A DNA stretch of 64,000 bases from contig JAUXRI010000300.1 of the NCBI GenBank assembly GCA_030681895.1, positions 1 to 64,000 on the forward strand, read 5' to 3'. The notes beneath the pieces were generated by a model. The model was given only the letters and a program-made list of their open reading frames with translations. It did no database searches and was not told the origin of the DNA. A program made the position numbers and the translations under genes. Below are positions 24,901-34,575 of this stretch, in pieces (within the stretch, counting starts at the first letter, position 1; each line of letters begins with the position of its first letter). The DNA comes from Myxococcales bacterium. GTDB lineage: Bacteria > Myxococcota > Myxococcia > Myxococcales > Myxococcaceae.

Positions 24901-25159
24901 GCCTCCAGAGCCTCGAGTGACGAGGGCCAGCACGAATTGGCACCACCTCAACTTCGACACGGCCCGAGGGCGAGGTGGCTTCCCGGGCAAGTCAGGTTGC
25001 CGACGATCTGGGTCAGGCAACTGACGTCAGTTGGCTTGCGCCCGCCCTCCCTCGACCCGAACGGCCAGACGTTCACGGAGCGCGCGCCTTTCCTTCACGA
25101 CCATCGGCACTCGAGGCTTCGCGGGCGCCCTCGTTCACCCCTCGCGCTCCCGAAAGCCG
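24901..25159. repeat. Long direct repeat, copy 2 (about 259 bp)
   Basis: This is the second copy of the repeat at 22577-22868, in the same orientation, filling most of the gap after the lipoprotein gene and ending about 8 bp before the stop of the endonuclease-like gene. Shared blocks include the GAATTGGCACCA region, the GGCCCGAGGGCGAGG block, the palindrome and the CGCGCGCCTTTCCTTCACGA block. I see no gene in it. Confidence 0.8.
25018..25033. promoter_or_regulatory. 16-bp perfect palindrome in repeat copy 2
   Basis: Identical CAACTGACGTCAGTTG to the one in copy 1 at 22693-22708. Conservation of both arms in both copies suggests selection or a recent duplication. Confidence 0.55.
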
Positions 25160-25167
25160 CTGTTCAG

Positions 25168-25953
25168 TCACTTCGCTTCCGGCTGGCTGGAGACGAGGGT
25201 CGCGGTCACCGGATAGTGATCGGAGCCACCCGCTCGCACGGTCTTCGCCTCGGTGAACGTCATCCCACGCGCAAAGACGTGGTCGATGTTGAACACAGCC
25301 GGCCACGCGATCGCCGGGCCAGGAAACGTCGGTGAGCACGACGACTTCGACAACGCGCAGCCCCGCGTGAAGCCCGCCGCCTCGAGCGCGCGGAGCCCCT
25401 CACCGTTCGGCTCTTCGTTGAAGTCACCGAGCAACACCACGGGCCGCTCCGTCTTCTCGAAGCGTGCGACGAGCGTCTGCGCCTGCTTCTTACGAACGAC
25501 CGCGTTCTTCTCGAGCTGATCGAAGAACGTGTCGCTCTTCTTGTGCTTCCCCACCGGCGGCATCAGGTGCACGCACACCAGTTGCACCGAGCGGCCATCG
25601 AACGGCACGCGCGCCTCCATCGCAGGAATCTTCGAAGGTGCGACCGGGCCCGTCCGCACCTCCGTCAGCGGCCGCTTCGACGCGAACCCCACGCCCCACG
25701 TCCCCGCCTGCGGAAGGAAGGCGCGGTACGGGTACGTCTTCGACAGCGCTCCCTCGAACGCCTTCACGAAGTGCGGCGTGAGTTCGGTGAGACAGACCAC
25801 CTCGGGCGCTTCGGTCTCGATCGCTTTCACCGACGCTGCGTCGTCCGAGCCTCTGAACAACACGTTGAAGGCCATGAGCTTCAGCGGCTCTTCGGCGACT
25901 GCAACGTGGCTCGCGAGCGACACCGCGAGGGCCAGCAACCATGTTCGTGTCAT
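25168..25953 (-). CDS. Secreted endonuclease/exonuclease/phosphatase (EEP) family protein
   Basis: The 261-residue protein has a signal peptide (TWLLALAVSLASHVAVA) and an EEP (DNase I-like) fold. It opens with LKLMAFNVLFRG; CLTEL supplies the metal-binding Glu. It continues with VCVHLMPPVGKHK, the VLLGDFNEEPNGEG motif with catalytic Asp and Asn, NIDHVFARG, and a final GSDHYPVTATLV with the catalytic His. All key residues look intact. Substrates in the family range from DNA and RNA to phospholipids and phosphoinositides. A secreted form fits extracellular nuclease or phosphodiesterase activity. Confidence 0.75.
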   Translation of the reverse strand: MTRTWLLALAVSLASHVAVAEEPLKLMAFNVLFRGSDDAASVKAIETEAPEVVCLTELTPHFVKAFEGALSKTYPYRAFLPQAGTWGVGFASKRPLTEVRTGPVAPSKIPAMEARVPFDGRSVQLVCVHLMPPVGKHKKSDTFFDQLEKNAVVRKKQAQTLVARFEKTERPVVLLGDFNEEPNGEGLRALEAAGFTRGCALSKSSCSPTFPGPAIAWPAVFNIDHVFARGMTFTEAKTVRAGGSDHYPVTATLVSSQPEAK

Positions 25954-25987
25954 GGGCGGCGGAACAGTGCACCGCTCGTACCCAGCG

Positions 25988-27655
25988 CTACTTCCGGCGC
26001 AGCACGCGACGGACCACCGCGCCCGCCTGCGGAATTCCCATCAGCGCCGTGATCACGAAGTAGCCGGCGCCGTACACGCCGATCAGCCCCGTCGACGTCA
26101 CCAGCGTCGACACGTCGAAGCGCCAGACCATCAGCTCCGGCACCATCGGGAACGGGAGCACCTGGCCGCCCCACTCCTCCAGTGCCATCGGCCGCGCGCC
26201 GAAGTGAGCCGTCAGCGCGACCTTCACGCCGACCGCGACGCCCGCTGCCACGAATGCCGCCACCCACAAACGCGCCAGGCGCCCCGCGATCGACGGCACA
26301 CCGCCCAGCTGCTTCGCCACCGCGCGCTTGAGCAACGACATCTCGAGCCACGCCGTCACGCTCGTCGTCAACGTCAGGAACACCGCCGCGAGATCGGTCG
26401 GTAGCCCGAACACCTGTGCCCCATACGTCACCGACACGAACCCCAGGGCCACGCCGAGCGTCACGCGAATCACCGCGAAGCGAAACGGCGTCTTCGTGTC
26501 CTTGAGCGCGTACAGCGTCGAGGAGAAGAGCCGTCCACTCGTCTGCGCGAGCAGCGCCACGCCTGAGCCGAGCAGCAGGTACCAGCCAAGCCGCGAGTCC
26601 TTGGCCGTGAAGCGCCCCGACTCGAGCAGCACGCCACACAGCAGATCGCCCAGCAGCAGGAACGCGACCGCCGACGGCACCACGAAGAACGACATGCGCT
26701 CCAGGCCCGCCTTGAGCCGCTCTTGCAGCGCCTTCGAGCGCTCCTCCACCGACTTCACCGCGTCGGCCGACATCTCGGGCAGCTCAGCCGCCGCGATCGA
26801 CATGCCGAACAGGCTGATGGGCAACAACGCGATCGTCTGCGCGTACGTCAGCACCGAGACCGCGCGCACTGACACCAGCGTCACCAGCGCGAGATCGACG
26901 TACGCGCTCACTTGCACGACGCCGCGCGCCGCCACCGCCGGCCCGAACCCGCGCAACACCTCGACGACCGACGGCAGCGAGATCGACGGACGCGGATTGA
27001 ACTGGCCGAGCAGCTTCAGCACGTTCGGCAACTGCACCAGGAACTGCAGCACGCTCCCGGCCACCGTCGCCCACGCCACCCAGGTGATCACCTCGGAGCC
27101 CGGCGCTCCTCGAAAGCCGAGCAGCACCGCGATGATCGCCCCGTTCCACACCACCGGCGCCGCGTACGAGAGGAAGAACTGCTTGTGGCTGTTGAGAATC
27201 CCTAAGCACCACGCTGAGAGCACCAGCACGCCCGTGCCCGGGAAGATGATGCGCACCAGCGTCACCGTCAGCTCGTACGCCTCTCCGGAGTAACCGGGCG
27301 CGATGAAGCGGACGAGCCACGGCGCGCCGAGGAGCCCGACGGCCACGATGACGCCGACGAGGAGCGCCAGCAGCCCGAACACCGCGCCCGCCATTCGCCG
27401 CGCCTCGTCGAGCTGCCCCTTCGCGCGAAGGCTCGCGTACACGGGAATGAACGACGCCGAGAGCACACCTTCACCGAGCAGGTTCTGCAGCACGTTCGGA
27501 ATTCGCGTCGCGGCCGAGAACGCCGCCGCCTCGAGCCCGCTGCCCATCAGGTGCGCGAACAACTTCTGCCGCGCGAGGCCCGCCAGCCGCGACAACAGAA
27601 TGCCGAGCGCGACGAGCGCGGCGGAGCGGCCACTGCGTTGCGGCGTCTCTGGCAC
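25988..27655 (-). CDS. murJ: Lipid II flippase MurJ
   Basis: The 555-residue multi-pass protein matches MurJ/MviN (MOP superfamily). It has an N-terminal ALGILLSRLAGLARQKLFAHLMG, the AAFSAATRIPNVLQNLLGEGVLSASFIPVYA block with family-conserved Arg and Glu residues, and about 14 hydrophobic segments. MurJ moves the lipid-linked peptidoglycan precursor lipid II across the inner membrane. The start is a GTG at 27655. The C-terminal extension after helix 12 is somewhat long. It could be one of several MOP paralogues, but the motifs favour MurJ. Confidence 0.88.
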   Translation of the reverse strand: MPETPQRSGRSAALVALGILLSRLAGLARQKLFAHLMGSGLEAAAFSAATRIPNVLQNLLGEGVLSASFIPVYASLRAKGQLDEARRMAGAVFGLLALLVGVIVAVGLLGAPWLVRFIAPGYSGEAYELTVTLVRIIFPGTGVLVLSAWCLGILNSHKQFFLSYAAPVVWNGAIIAVLLGFRGAPGSEVITWVAWATVAGSVLQFLVQLPNVLKLLGQFNPRPSISLPSVVEVLRGFGPAVAARGVVQVSAYVDLALVTLVSVRAVSVLTYAQTIALLPISLFGMSIAAAELPEMSADAVKSVEERSKALQERLKAGLERMSFFVVPSAVAFLLLGDLLCGVLLESGRFTAKDSRLGWYLLLGSGVALLAQTSGRLFSSTLYALKDTKTPFRFAVIRVTLGVALGFVSVTYGAQVFGLPTDLAAVFLTLTTSVTAWLEMSLLKRAVAKQLGGVPSIAGRLARLWVAAFVAAGVAVGVKVALTAHFGARPMALEEWGGQVLPFPMVPELMVWRFDVSTLVTSTGLIGVYGAGYFVITALMGIPQAGAVVRRVLRRK

Positions 27656-27694
27656 TCAGCCCGTTGTACTGCGCACGGCGTGCCGGGAAAGAAA

Positions 27695-28060
27695 CTACCC
27701 CTCGACGATGAAGGCGATGATGGCTCCGATGAGCGCCGCGCCAGCCAGCCCGAGCGCGACGTTCGCTCCCAACGCGCTCTTGTTCGCCTCGGCGCCGAAG
27801 AGCCGGAAATAGAAGTCGGAGTTCGACTCGTTCGCCTGCCGCGCGAGATCGCTCGCGTTGCCGCCGAGCCCTGCCGCGACGCCCAGCGCGAGAATCGTCA
27901 GCCCGCTCAGCGTGACCGCGACGGGACGTTTGGAGAGGAACACGCCCGGCCCTTCAGCCGTCGCGCCGGTCTGCTCCTGTGGCGCAACCAGGCGCGCGCT
28001 CATCGCGGAAGACGGAACGAGCGTCTGCGCCGTCACCAGTCCAGCCAGCAGCCACGTCAT
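27695..28060 (-). CDS. Small hypothetical membrane protein
   Basis: The 121-residue protein has a hydrophobic start ([16 protein letters not shown]) that may be a signal peptide, then two further hydrophobic segments (LSGLTILALGVAAGLGG and GANVALGLAGAALIGAIIAFIV). The polar middle (NESNSDFYFRLFGAEANKS) is probably exposed on one side of the membrane. I do not recognise a family. Its start overlaps the stop of the upstream lipoprotein gene by 4 bp (28057-28060), so they are likely one operon. Confidence 0.55.
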   Translation of the reverse strand: MTWLLAGLVTAQTLVPSSAMSARLVAPQEQTGATAEGPGVFLSKRPVAVTLSGLTILALGVAAGLGGNASDLARQANESNSDFYFRLFGAEANKSALGANVALGLAGAALIGAIIAFIVEG

Positions 28061-29019
28061 GGCAGATCTCCCAGCGTCGAGTTCTCGCGCTCACCCAGCT
28101 GCCACGCCCGCACCGACGCGGCGGCGGGGCCTCCATCGGTGCCGTCGAGCCGCATGATGCCCACACGGAAGCGATCGCCCAACGAAGGGTTCGCGCCCGT
28201 CGCCGGCAACGCGACCGTTCCTAGCAGCCGGGTGTTCATCCACACGCGACGGTTGCCGCCACGCGCCCACCGCACCTCGAACAGGTAATCGCCAGCGCCG
28301 AACCCTCCGTCGACGGCGTAGGTGTTCGACACGGCCTGATCCGACACGGTGCCGGCGCTGTTGCTCACCTGCAGGTCGCCCGAGGGCGTCATCGCCAGCT
28401 GCAGGTGCACGTTCGTCGACTGCCCAAAGCTGTACTCCATGAAGGGCAGGTTCCCGACGAGCTGAGGCCGCGCCGGCAGCCGCAGCTTGCCCTTCACCGC
28501 GCCTTCGAACGTCGTCGGCAAGAACCCGGCATCACGCACGTCGCCGCTCGCCGAGTCTTCACTGTCCACCGTGCCGACCACCGTGCCGTTGAGCTGGTTG
28601 CCGTTCGCGCCGTCGACCATCGCCACGCACCCGGTGTCGAGCGTGAAGCCGGCGAAGCCGTGCATCGGTTGCTGCCACACCGGACCGGGCCCCGCTGCGC
28701 CACCAGCCGCTGAGCCTCCAGCAGCCGCGCCACCAGCGGCGGAGCCACCAGCTGAGCCGCCCGCTGCTGAGCCTCCGGCAGTCGAGCCACCCGCAGCCGC
28801 GCCACCCGCCGCGCTGCCTCCAGCCGCAGCGCCCCCTCCCGCGCCTCCGTCAGTGCGTGGATCGACTTCGTCCGGCCCGTAGCATCGGCCGGCGATGCAC
28901 TCGCGCGGAGCACCACACGGCTCCTGCTCGTTGCAGGTACGGCCCGGACGATCGTTCAACTCGACGAAGCACCCGCCGAGGACGAGAGAAACCGCAACCA
29001 CCAGAAGAGGTCGGAGCAC
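28057..29019 (-). CDS. Lipoprotein with GGSA linker and lectin-like beta domain
   Basis: The 320-residue protein has a lipoprotein signal ([11 protein letters not shown]), a small Cys cluster ([18 protein letters not shown]), a [12 protein letters not shown]-type linker (about residues 58-112) and a C-terminal domain of about 200 residues. The latter has beta-strand features like concanavalin-type sandwich folds ([51 protein letters not shown]). Carbohydrate binding is possible but unproven. The plan is the same as the lipoproteins at 9777 and 16824: anchor, Cys knot, spacer, exposed domain. Confidence 0.6.
   Translation of the reverse strand: MLRPLLVVAVSLVLGGCFVELNDRPGRTCNEQEPCGAPRECIAGRCYGPDEVDPRTDGGAGGGAAAGGSAAGGAAAGGSTAGGSAAGGSAGGSAAGGAAAGGSAAGGAAGPGPVWQQPMHGFAGFTLDTGCVAMVDGANGNQLNGTVVGTVDSEDSASGDVRDAGFLPTTFEGAVKGKLRLPARPQLVGNLPFMEYSFGQSTNVHLQLAMTPSGDLQVSNSAGTVSDQAVSNTYAVDGGFGAGDYLFEVRWARGGNRRVWMNTRLLGTVALPATGANPSLGDRFRVGIMRLDGTDGGPAAASVRAWQLGERENSTLGDLP
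28684..28848 (-). repeat. Gly/Ala/Ser linker repeat in lipoprotein
   Basis: Imperfect tandem units of [10 protein letters not shown] encode the spacer of the lipoprotein at 28057-29019. It is shorter and less regular than the array at 10524-10847. Confidence 0.7.
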
Positions 29020-29114
29020 AGCCGCGCACTCTATCGCCCACGTCGCGATCTACCCTGCGCAATCAGACAGCCGAGCTTGACCCTCGAGGTCCGCAGGGCC
29101 AAACAGGCTCCATC

Positions 29115-30509
29115 GTGTCACGCGTCCTCGTCGTCGATGATGAATCCAACCTGCGCAAAGTGCTCGCAGCGATCCTCCGCAAGGAGGGCTACGAGGTCGC
29201 CATCGCCGAGAACGGCGAGGTGGCCCAGGCCGAATTCGAGAAGAACGGCGCCGACGTCGTCATCACCGACATGGTGATGCCGAAGGTGGGTGGGCTCGAG
29301 CTGCTCAAGTCCGTCCACGCCATTCGCCCCGACGTGCCCGTCATCATCATCACCGCTCACGGCACCGTCGACTCCGCCGTCGAGGCCATCAAGGCCGGCG
29401 CGTTCGACTACATCACCAAGCCCTTCGAGCAGTCCGAGATCCAGTCGGTCGTCGCGAAGGCCGCCCGCACGCAAGAGGCCAACCAGGCCCACGTGCCGCC
29501 AGAAGGCCGCCCGCGCACCGCGATTGTTGGTGACTCGCCGCAGGTGCAGGAAGTCTTCAAGATCATCGACAAGGTGGCCGACTCGCCTTCGACGGTGCTC
29601 ATCACCGGTGAGTCGGGCACGGGCAAGGAGCTGGTCGCCACCGCGCTCCACGACGGCTCGTCACGCAAGGACAAGCCGCTCATCAAGATCAGCTGCGCCG
29701 CCATCCCCAAGGACCTGATGGAGTCGGAGCTGTTCGGCTACGAGCGCGGGGCCTTCACTGGCGCCGTCACCTCGAAGCCCGGCCGCTTCGAGTTGGCTGA
29801 CGGCGGCACCCTCTTCCTCGACGAGATCGGCGAGGTGCCCATCGAGATGCAGGTGAAGCTCCTGCGCGTGCTGCAGGAGAGCGAGTTCGAGCGCGTCGGC
29901 GGCATCAAGACGACCCGGGTCGACGTGCGCCTCATCGCCGCCACCAACCGCGATCTCGAAGCCGAGGTCGACGCGGGCCGGTTCCGAAAAGACCTCTTCT
30001 ACCGCCTCAACGTGGTGCCGCTGCACCTGCCGCCGCTGAGAGAGCGCCGCACCGACGTGCCCTCGCTCGCCCGGCACTTCATCCAGAAGTACAACAAGCG
30101 GCTGAACAAGAAGATCGAAGGCATCGCCGACGACGCGCTGGTGATGCTCCAGGCGTACCCGTGGCCCGGCAACATTCGCGAGCTCGAGAACATGATGGAG
30201 CGCGTGCTGCTCTTCGCCGACGGCCCGCGCATCGAGGTGAAGGACCTGCCCGAGCCCGTGCGCACCAGTCTGCAGAGCGCGGTCGCGCAGATGACCGACA
30301 CCGCCACGCCGATGGTGGGCGAGACCCCGCTGAAGGACTTCCTCAAGGCCAAGCAGGCCGAGATCGAGAAGGCCTTCATCGTGCAGGCGCTCGCGAAGAC
30401 CGAAGGCAACGTCACCCGCGCCGCCAAGCTGCTCGGCATCAGCCGCAAGTCGCTGCAGACCAAGATGAAGGAGTTCGGCCTGCGCGACGAGTCACCACCC
30501 GAGGAATGA
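29115..30509 (+). CDS. NtrC-family sigma-54-dependent response regulator
   Basis: The 464-residue protein has a receiver domain ([14 protein letters not shown]; Asp8, Asp9; phosphoacceptor Asp52 in VITDMVMP). The AAA+ sigma-54 interaction domain follows, with Walker A GESGTGKE (about 165-172), the GAFTGA loop (about 212-217) and Walker [11 protein letters not shown]-terminal Fis-type HTH comes last ([26 protein letters not shown], about 434-459). It activates sigma-54 promoters on phosphorylation. The start is a GTG at 29115; the open frame upstream is non-conserved. No histidine kinase is adjacent, so the partner is elsewhere. Target promoters are unknown. Confidence 0.93.
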   Translation: MSRVLVVDDESNLRKVLAAILRKEGYEVAIAENGEVAQAEFEKNGADVVITDMVMPKVGGLELLKSVHAIRPDVPVIIITAHGTVDSAVEAIKAGAFDYITKPFEQSEIQSVVAKAARTQEANQAHVPPEGRPRTAIVGDSPQVQEVFKIIDKVADSPSTVLITGESGTGKELVATALHDGSSRKDKPLIKISCAAIPKDLMESELFGYERGAFTGAVTSKPGRFELADGGTLFLDEIGEVPIEMQVKLLRVLQESEFERVGGIKTTRVDVRLIAATNRDLEAEVDAGRFRKDLFYRLNVVPLHLPPLRERRTDVPSLARHFIQKYNKRLNKKIEGIADDALVMLQAYPWPGNIRELENMMERVLLFADGPRIEVKDLPEPVRTSLQSAVAQMTDTATPMVGETPLKDFLKAKQAEIEKAFIVQALAKTEGNVTRAAKLLGISRKSLQTKMKEFGLRDESPPEE

Positions 30510-30609
30510 GCCGGGTGGCTCGCGCTGTTGCACCCGTCACAGCCCTGTGGCGAAAAACTTTCAAACTGCGCCACCGCCGGTACGGTCGCCCTCCAGCAAG
30601 GAGCTCCGC

Positions 30610-31719
30610 ATGCCTGACATGCCTATCCTCGGTGAGTCCGAGAAGAAGTCACCCATCGCGCAGGTCGCCGTCATCGCCGCGATCGTCGGCACCATCGCCG
30701 GTCTCGGGTACTGGGTGACGCACCGCCCGGGCGCGACGCCGCCCGAGCCCGTCACCGAGGTCGCACCGGCCGCGGCTCCCGTCGACGCCGTACCTGCCGC
30801 TGGCGCCACGGCCCCGAGCGCTGCCGTCGATCAGGGAGCGCCCATCGCGAACGCGCCGCCGATGCCGAGCGCAGCCCCCGCGATGCCGCTGCCCCCCGCG
30901 CCGGAAGGCAAGACGCACTCCGGCCCCCGGACGTTGAGCGTCACCATCGCCGGCCCCATGGAGACGGCCATCGTCGGTCAGGTCGGCCGCGAGGTCGGCG
31001 GCCCGCTCACCCAGGTCATCAACCGCTCCCTCGTGTGGTGGGTGAAGGTGCCAGGCGATCTGCTCAAAGGCGACTCGCTGAGCGCCGTGTTCGAGGAGCG
31101 CGAAGGCCAGGAGCCGCTGGTGCACGCCGTTCGTTTCACCAGCCGAAAGTTCGGCAAGACGTTCGAGGCGTTCCGCTACCAGGGCAAGGGCGAGGCCCAC
31201 GCGAAGTTCTTCCAGCTCGATGGCAGCTCGCTCGAGGAGCACCTCACCGACCCGCCCATCGACGACTACGAGCAGATCACCTCGCTGCTCCGCGACGGCC
31301 GCAGGCACAAGGGCGTCGACTTCAAGGCGCCGGTCGGCACGCCGGTGCGCGCGACGTTCGATGGCGTCATCGCCCGGAAGAACTGGAACTTCCGCGGCAA
31401 CGGCAACTCCATCGAGCTGCAGGAGTCGGGTGGCCAGGGCCGAACCGCGCTGTACCTTCACCTCTCCGAGATCCCCAAATCGGTGAAGGTCGGCGACACC
31501 GTGAAGCGCGGCCAGCCCTTCGCGAAGTCGGGCAACACCGGCCACTCGTTCGCCCCGCACCTGCACTACCAGCTCATGAAGGGCGCGACCGTCGTCGACC
31601 CGTTCGTGAGCCACAAGACGGCTCGCGCGTCCCTGCCCTCGGAGGACCGGGCTGGCTTCGACGGCGCCGTGGCCCGCTTCAAGGCGCTGATGCCTGCCGA
31701 GACGGTCGCCGGAAACTAA
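30610..31719 (+). CDS. M23 family metallopeptidase (membrane-anchored)
   Basis: The ATG at 30610 has AAGGAG upstream; an in-frame ATG at 30547 is less likely. Residues about 17-37 are a membrane anchor, then a Pro/Ala linker to about residue 105. The C-terminal part is a lysostaphin-type M23 domain with RRHKGVDFKAPVGTPVRATFDGVI (His and Asp zinc ligands) and HSFAPHLHYQL (catalytic and zinc His). A domain between linker and M23 (VKVPGDLLKGDSLSAVFEER) fits M23 proteins that process cell-wall bridges or regulate amidases. The ligands are intact, so it should be active in the periplasm. Confidence 0.85.
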   Translation: MPDMPILGESEKKSPIAQVAVIAAIVGTIAGLGYWVTHRPGATPPEPVTEVAPAAAPVDAVPAAGATAPSAAVDQGAPIANAPPMPSAAPAMPLPPAPEGKTHSGPRTLSVTIAGPMETAIVGQVGREVGGPLTQVINRSLVWWVKVPGDLLKGDSLSAVFEEREGQEPLVHAVRFTSRKFGKTFEAFRYQGKGEAHAKFFQLDGSSLEEHLTDPPIDDYEQITSLLRDGRRHKGVDFKAPVGTPVRATFDGVIARKNWNFRGNGNSIELQESGGQGRTALYLHLSEIPKSVKVGDTVKRGQPFAKSGNTGHSFAPHLHYQLMKGATVVDPFVSHKTARASLPSEDRAGFDGAVARFKALMPAETVAGN

Positions 31720-31778
31720 AGCTGGCGGGGCCGAGTTTCTTGTCACGCAGGGGCGTGACGCCTACCCTCACGCCCGTG

Positions 31779-33059
31779 ATGATGATGCGTCGCTTCGGGG
31801 TCGTCGCAGTCGCTGCCGTCATGGTGGTGTCGAGCGCTGGCGCAGCTGAGCTGACTCGGGTCGCCTCTTCGTTCGAGGAGAAGGACCCCTTCGGCATGTA
31901 CTTCGACTTCACCTTCGACCGCATCTTCGACCGCGGCAAGATCGCGCGTGAGTGGTACCAGCAGGGCGCCCTCGAGGACGTCAGCGAGCTCACCTACTTC
32001 CGCGACGAGACCCGGCTCGGCATCGACACGCACATCGGTCTCTTCCGTGACGTCGAGCTGCACGTCGGCGTGCCCATCGTCTTCCAGCAGGACCGCAAGT
32101 GGACCTTCTCGAAAGACACCGGCGACAACAACACGACCATCTACCGCAACTGTGGTGATGCGCGCGGCACGCCCTGCCCCACCCCGGGTGGCGGCGACGG
32201 CCGGCTCTTCGAGGTCGGCGCCAACGGAGCGACGTCGTTCCGCGGTGGCCTCGGTGACTTCACGTTCGGCCTCGCCTGGAACGTCTTCAACCAGAGGAAG
32301 GACGACACCAAGCCGACGTGGATGCTGCGCTTCGAATACACGGCTCCCACGGCCTCGACGCTGAACCCGACGACCGCGACCACGGCTGAGATGCGCGGCG
32401 CCATCGGCGAGCGAGTTCACCGGCTGGCGTTCTCCACCGCCGTCTCGAAACGGTTGATCGACACCTTCGAGCCGTACGTCGGCGTCAGCTACGTCCTGCC
32501 CCTGGTCAGCCAGAGCTTCTATTCGAACTGCGACGACGCCAGAGACAGCCGCATGGCGCGCGCCGAGAACTGCGGTCAGGGGCCGTGGTCGCGCTCCGAG
32601 ACGGGCATCAAGCCGCAGCACGTCGGCGTCGTCACCTTCGGGAACGAGATCATCGCCTTCGAGCGCGCCGATCGTTTCCAGCGCGTGGTGATCGATCTGC
32701 GCGGCTTCTGGCAATACACGTCAGAGGGCCGCTCCTACAACGAGCTGTCGGACCTGATGGGCAAGATGCTCTACAACTCGGACTACGGCACCGTGGGCGC
32801 GCAGGTGGGCTTCGTGGGCCAGGCCGCCGAGTTCGTGATGCTCAAGGCGTACGGCTCGGTCGCGTACCAGACGGAGCACTACCTGACGTCCGAGAACATC
32901 GGCAAAGACGTCAACGGCAACGGCACCATCGACATCTCGTCCGCGCCGCAGGAGATCAACCCGAACTACGACTTCCGGGTCGATCGGGTCGGCCGCCGAT
33001 TCCGCATGCAGGAGCAGCTCGTGTGGCGGATTCAGGTGACGGCGACGCTGAGCTTCTAG
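31779..33059 (+). CDS. Putative outer-membrane beta-barrel protein
   Basis: The ATG at 31779 (a GTG is 3 bp earlier) gives a signal peptide (RRFGVVAVAAVMVVSSAGAAE) and 426 residues. The mature part alternates polar and hydrophobic residues and is rich in aromatic strand ends (MYFDFTFDRIFD, FTFGLAWNVFNQR, TWMLRFEYTAP, RLAFSTAVSKRLI), ending VWRIQVTATLSF with a terminal Phe. This is typical of outer-membrane barrels. I do not recognise a specific transport family. It follows the M23 gene with 59 bp between them. Confidence 0.65.
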   Translation: MMMRRFGVVAVAAVMVVSSAGAAELTRVASSFEEKDPFGMYFDFTFDRIFDRGKIAREWYQQGALEDVSELTYFRDETRLGIDTHIGLFRDVELHVGVPIVFQQDRKWTFSKDTGDNNTTIYRNCGDARGTPCPTPGGGDGRLFEVGANGATSFRGGLGDFTFGLAWNVFNQRKDDTKPTWMLRFEYTAPTASTLNPTTATTAEMRGAIGERVHRLAFSTAVSKRLIDTFEPYVGVSYVLPLVSQSFYSNCDDARDSRMARAENCGQGPWSRSETGIKPQHVGVVTFGNEIIAFERADRFQRVVIDLRGFWQYTSEGRSYNELSDLMGKMLYNSDYGTVGAQVGFVGQAAEFVMLKAYGSVAYQTEHYLTSENIGKDVNGNGTIDISSAPQEINPNYDFRVDRVGRRFRMQEQLVWRIQVTATLSF

Positions 33060-33084
33060 GCGCAGCAGCGATTGAGTCGGAAAC

Positions 33085-34467
33085 TCAGCGCTTCGGCTTC
33101 CGCCCCACCACCACGCAGTTCGTCGCCGGCCACGGGACGATCACACCGGCGGTGTCGGTCACCTTCACCGTGCCCTCGTACCGGTTCTTCACGATCCACG
33201 CGTTGCGGGTCTCTTCCAGGTGCATCGGCTCGAAGCCCGCGGCGATCAACGCGGTCTGCCAACCTGAGAGCGTGAGCGGCCCGAACTCCTCGTTCACCTC
33301 GATGTGCCAGTTCTTGAGGTAGTCCTTCTTGCAGATGAACTCGTTCGCGTCGTGCGACGAGAGCTCGACGACGGACTCGGACAAGCGCTTGAACTCGACA
33401 CCCTTGCCGTGGCGGAACTCCTTCGCGAAGCGCACGAACGTGTCGCGCGTCGGCTGATCGAGCAGCTCGAGGCGCCAGGTCGCGGGCTCCGGGCTGACAC
33501 CATCACGAACGAGTACGTGGCCTGCGGGCGCGAGCTCGGTGTGGGCGTTGGCGAGCGCGCGGTCGATCTCGGTGACGCGGTACTCGTTGTACGAGTGCAC
33601 CTCGTGCATCACCGACGAGAAGATGACGGTGCTCGCCGAGCCCGCGGGCACGCAGACGTCGATGACGTTGCCGAACACGAGCGCCACGTCGTCGGTCGCG
33701 TAGGTGTTCTCGTCACACAGCCGCAAGAACTCGCGTGAGAGATCGACGCCCACCAGCTTCGACTCGGGAAACAGGCGCGACAGCTCGACCATCAACTTGC
33801 CCGTCCCGCAGCCCTTGTCGACGATGTTGCCGGGCTTCACCCAACGCACGAGCTCGTCGAGCTTCTGACGCAACGACGCGTCCATCTGGGCGCCGTAGCT
33901 CCCGAAGTCGCGCAGGTGGCCGAGCTCGCCGTCGTCGTTGAGTAACTTCTGGTGAAAGACCGCGCGGAGCCGATCGACGACACCGGGCCGCTGGTACACC
34001 GCGGCCGTCTCGGGTGATGCGTCCTTCAGCCAATCGCGCCCATCGACGATGCGCTGCACCAGCTCGTGCGGCGTCAGGCCCTCGACGGTCTGCGCGACGA
34101 CGGTGAAGCCCTGCGCCTGGAACAATGCGTCGACGTCGCGGTTCGCTGAGTACACCGTCGTCGTCTGCGGAGAGATCGCGCGGCCCGTCTTCTCTTTCAC
34201 GCTCGCAAGCACGTGTTGCACCCACGCGCCCGAATCGGGAATGTCGTCGACGGGCACGAGATCGAACGGCCGCTTGGTGCGCTCCAGCGCCGGCGTGAGC
34301 AGCGCCTTTCGCGCCTCGAGCTCCAGCGGGTTGCGGCGCGTGCCGGCCTGGTTCGCGCTCGTGATGACGCACAGCAGACGATCGATGGGTGCAGTCGAGA
34401 GTGACGCGAGCCACTGCGCCTGGGCCGTCGTCACCGCGTGAAACCGTCCCAGCAGGAGCGCGTCCAT
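33085..34467 (-). CDS. Degenerate NMN-adenylyltransferase-like domain fused to a SAM methyltransferase
   Basis: The ATG at 34467 gives 460 residues. Residues about 1-165 look like the nucleotidyltransferase fold of NadM-type NMN adenylyltransferases (ALLLGRFHAVTTAQAQWL, then TSANQAGTRRNPLELEARKALL, matching the GRFxPxHxGH ... TxRNPxxxxER pattern). The HxGH motif is replaced by TTAQ, and the late ISxTxxR motif is not evident, so adenylyl transfer is doubtful. Residues about 180-400 are a class I methyltransferase with VDKGCGTGKLMVELSRLFP and VGVDLSREFL. The substrate is unknown. An NAD-related ligand for the N-terminal domain is an inference. Confidence 0.65.
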   Translation of the reverse strand: MDALLLGRFHAVTTAQAQWLASLSTAPIDRLLCVITSANQAGTRRNPLELEARKALLTPALERTKRPFDLVPVDDIPDSGAWVQHVLASVKEKTGRAISPQTTTVYSANRDVDALFQAQGFTVVAQTVEGLTPHELVQRIVDGRDWLKDASPETAAVYQRPGVVDRLRAVFHQKLLNDDGELGHLRDFGSYGAQMDASLRQKLDELVRWVKPGNIVDKGCGTGKLMVELSRLFPESKLVGVDLSREFLRLCDENTYATDDVALVFGNVIDVCVPAGSASTVIFSSVMHEVHSYNEYRVTEIDRALANAHTELAPAGHVLVRDGVSPEPATWRLELLDQPTRDTFVRFAKEFRHGKGVEFKRLSESVVELSSHDANEFICKKDYLKNWHIEVNEEFGPLTLSGWQTALIAAGFEPMHLEETRNAWIVKNRYEGTVKVTDTAGVIVPWPATNCVVVGRKPKR

Positions 34468-34575
34468 GGACCGCCAGCGTGGCAAATCGGAGGAAGGACT
34501 GGAAACGCGAAGACAGGAGTGACGGAATCAAGGCGACGCGACACTCACCGTTTCGTGACCGAGCTCGCCCTGCCG

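Noticed and set aside
22577-25159. Insertion sequence or composite transposon
   Set aside because: There is no transposase, the repeats are direct and imperfect, and no target-site duplication is visible.
30516-30531. A sigma-54-like TGGC ... TTGC pair before the M23 gene
   Set aside because: The GG and GC are 11 bp apart instead of 10, so the spacing does not fit a -24/-12 promoter.
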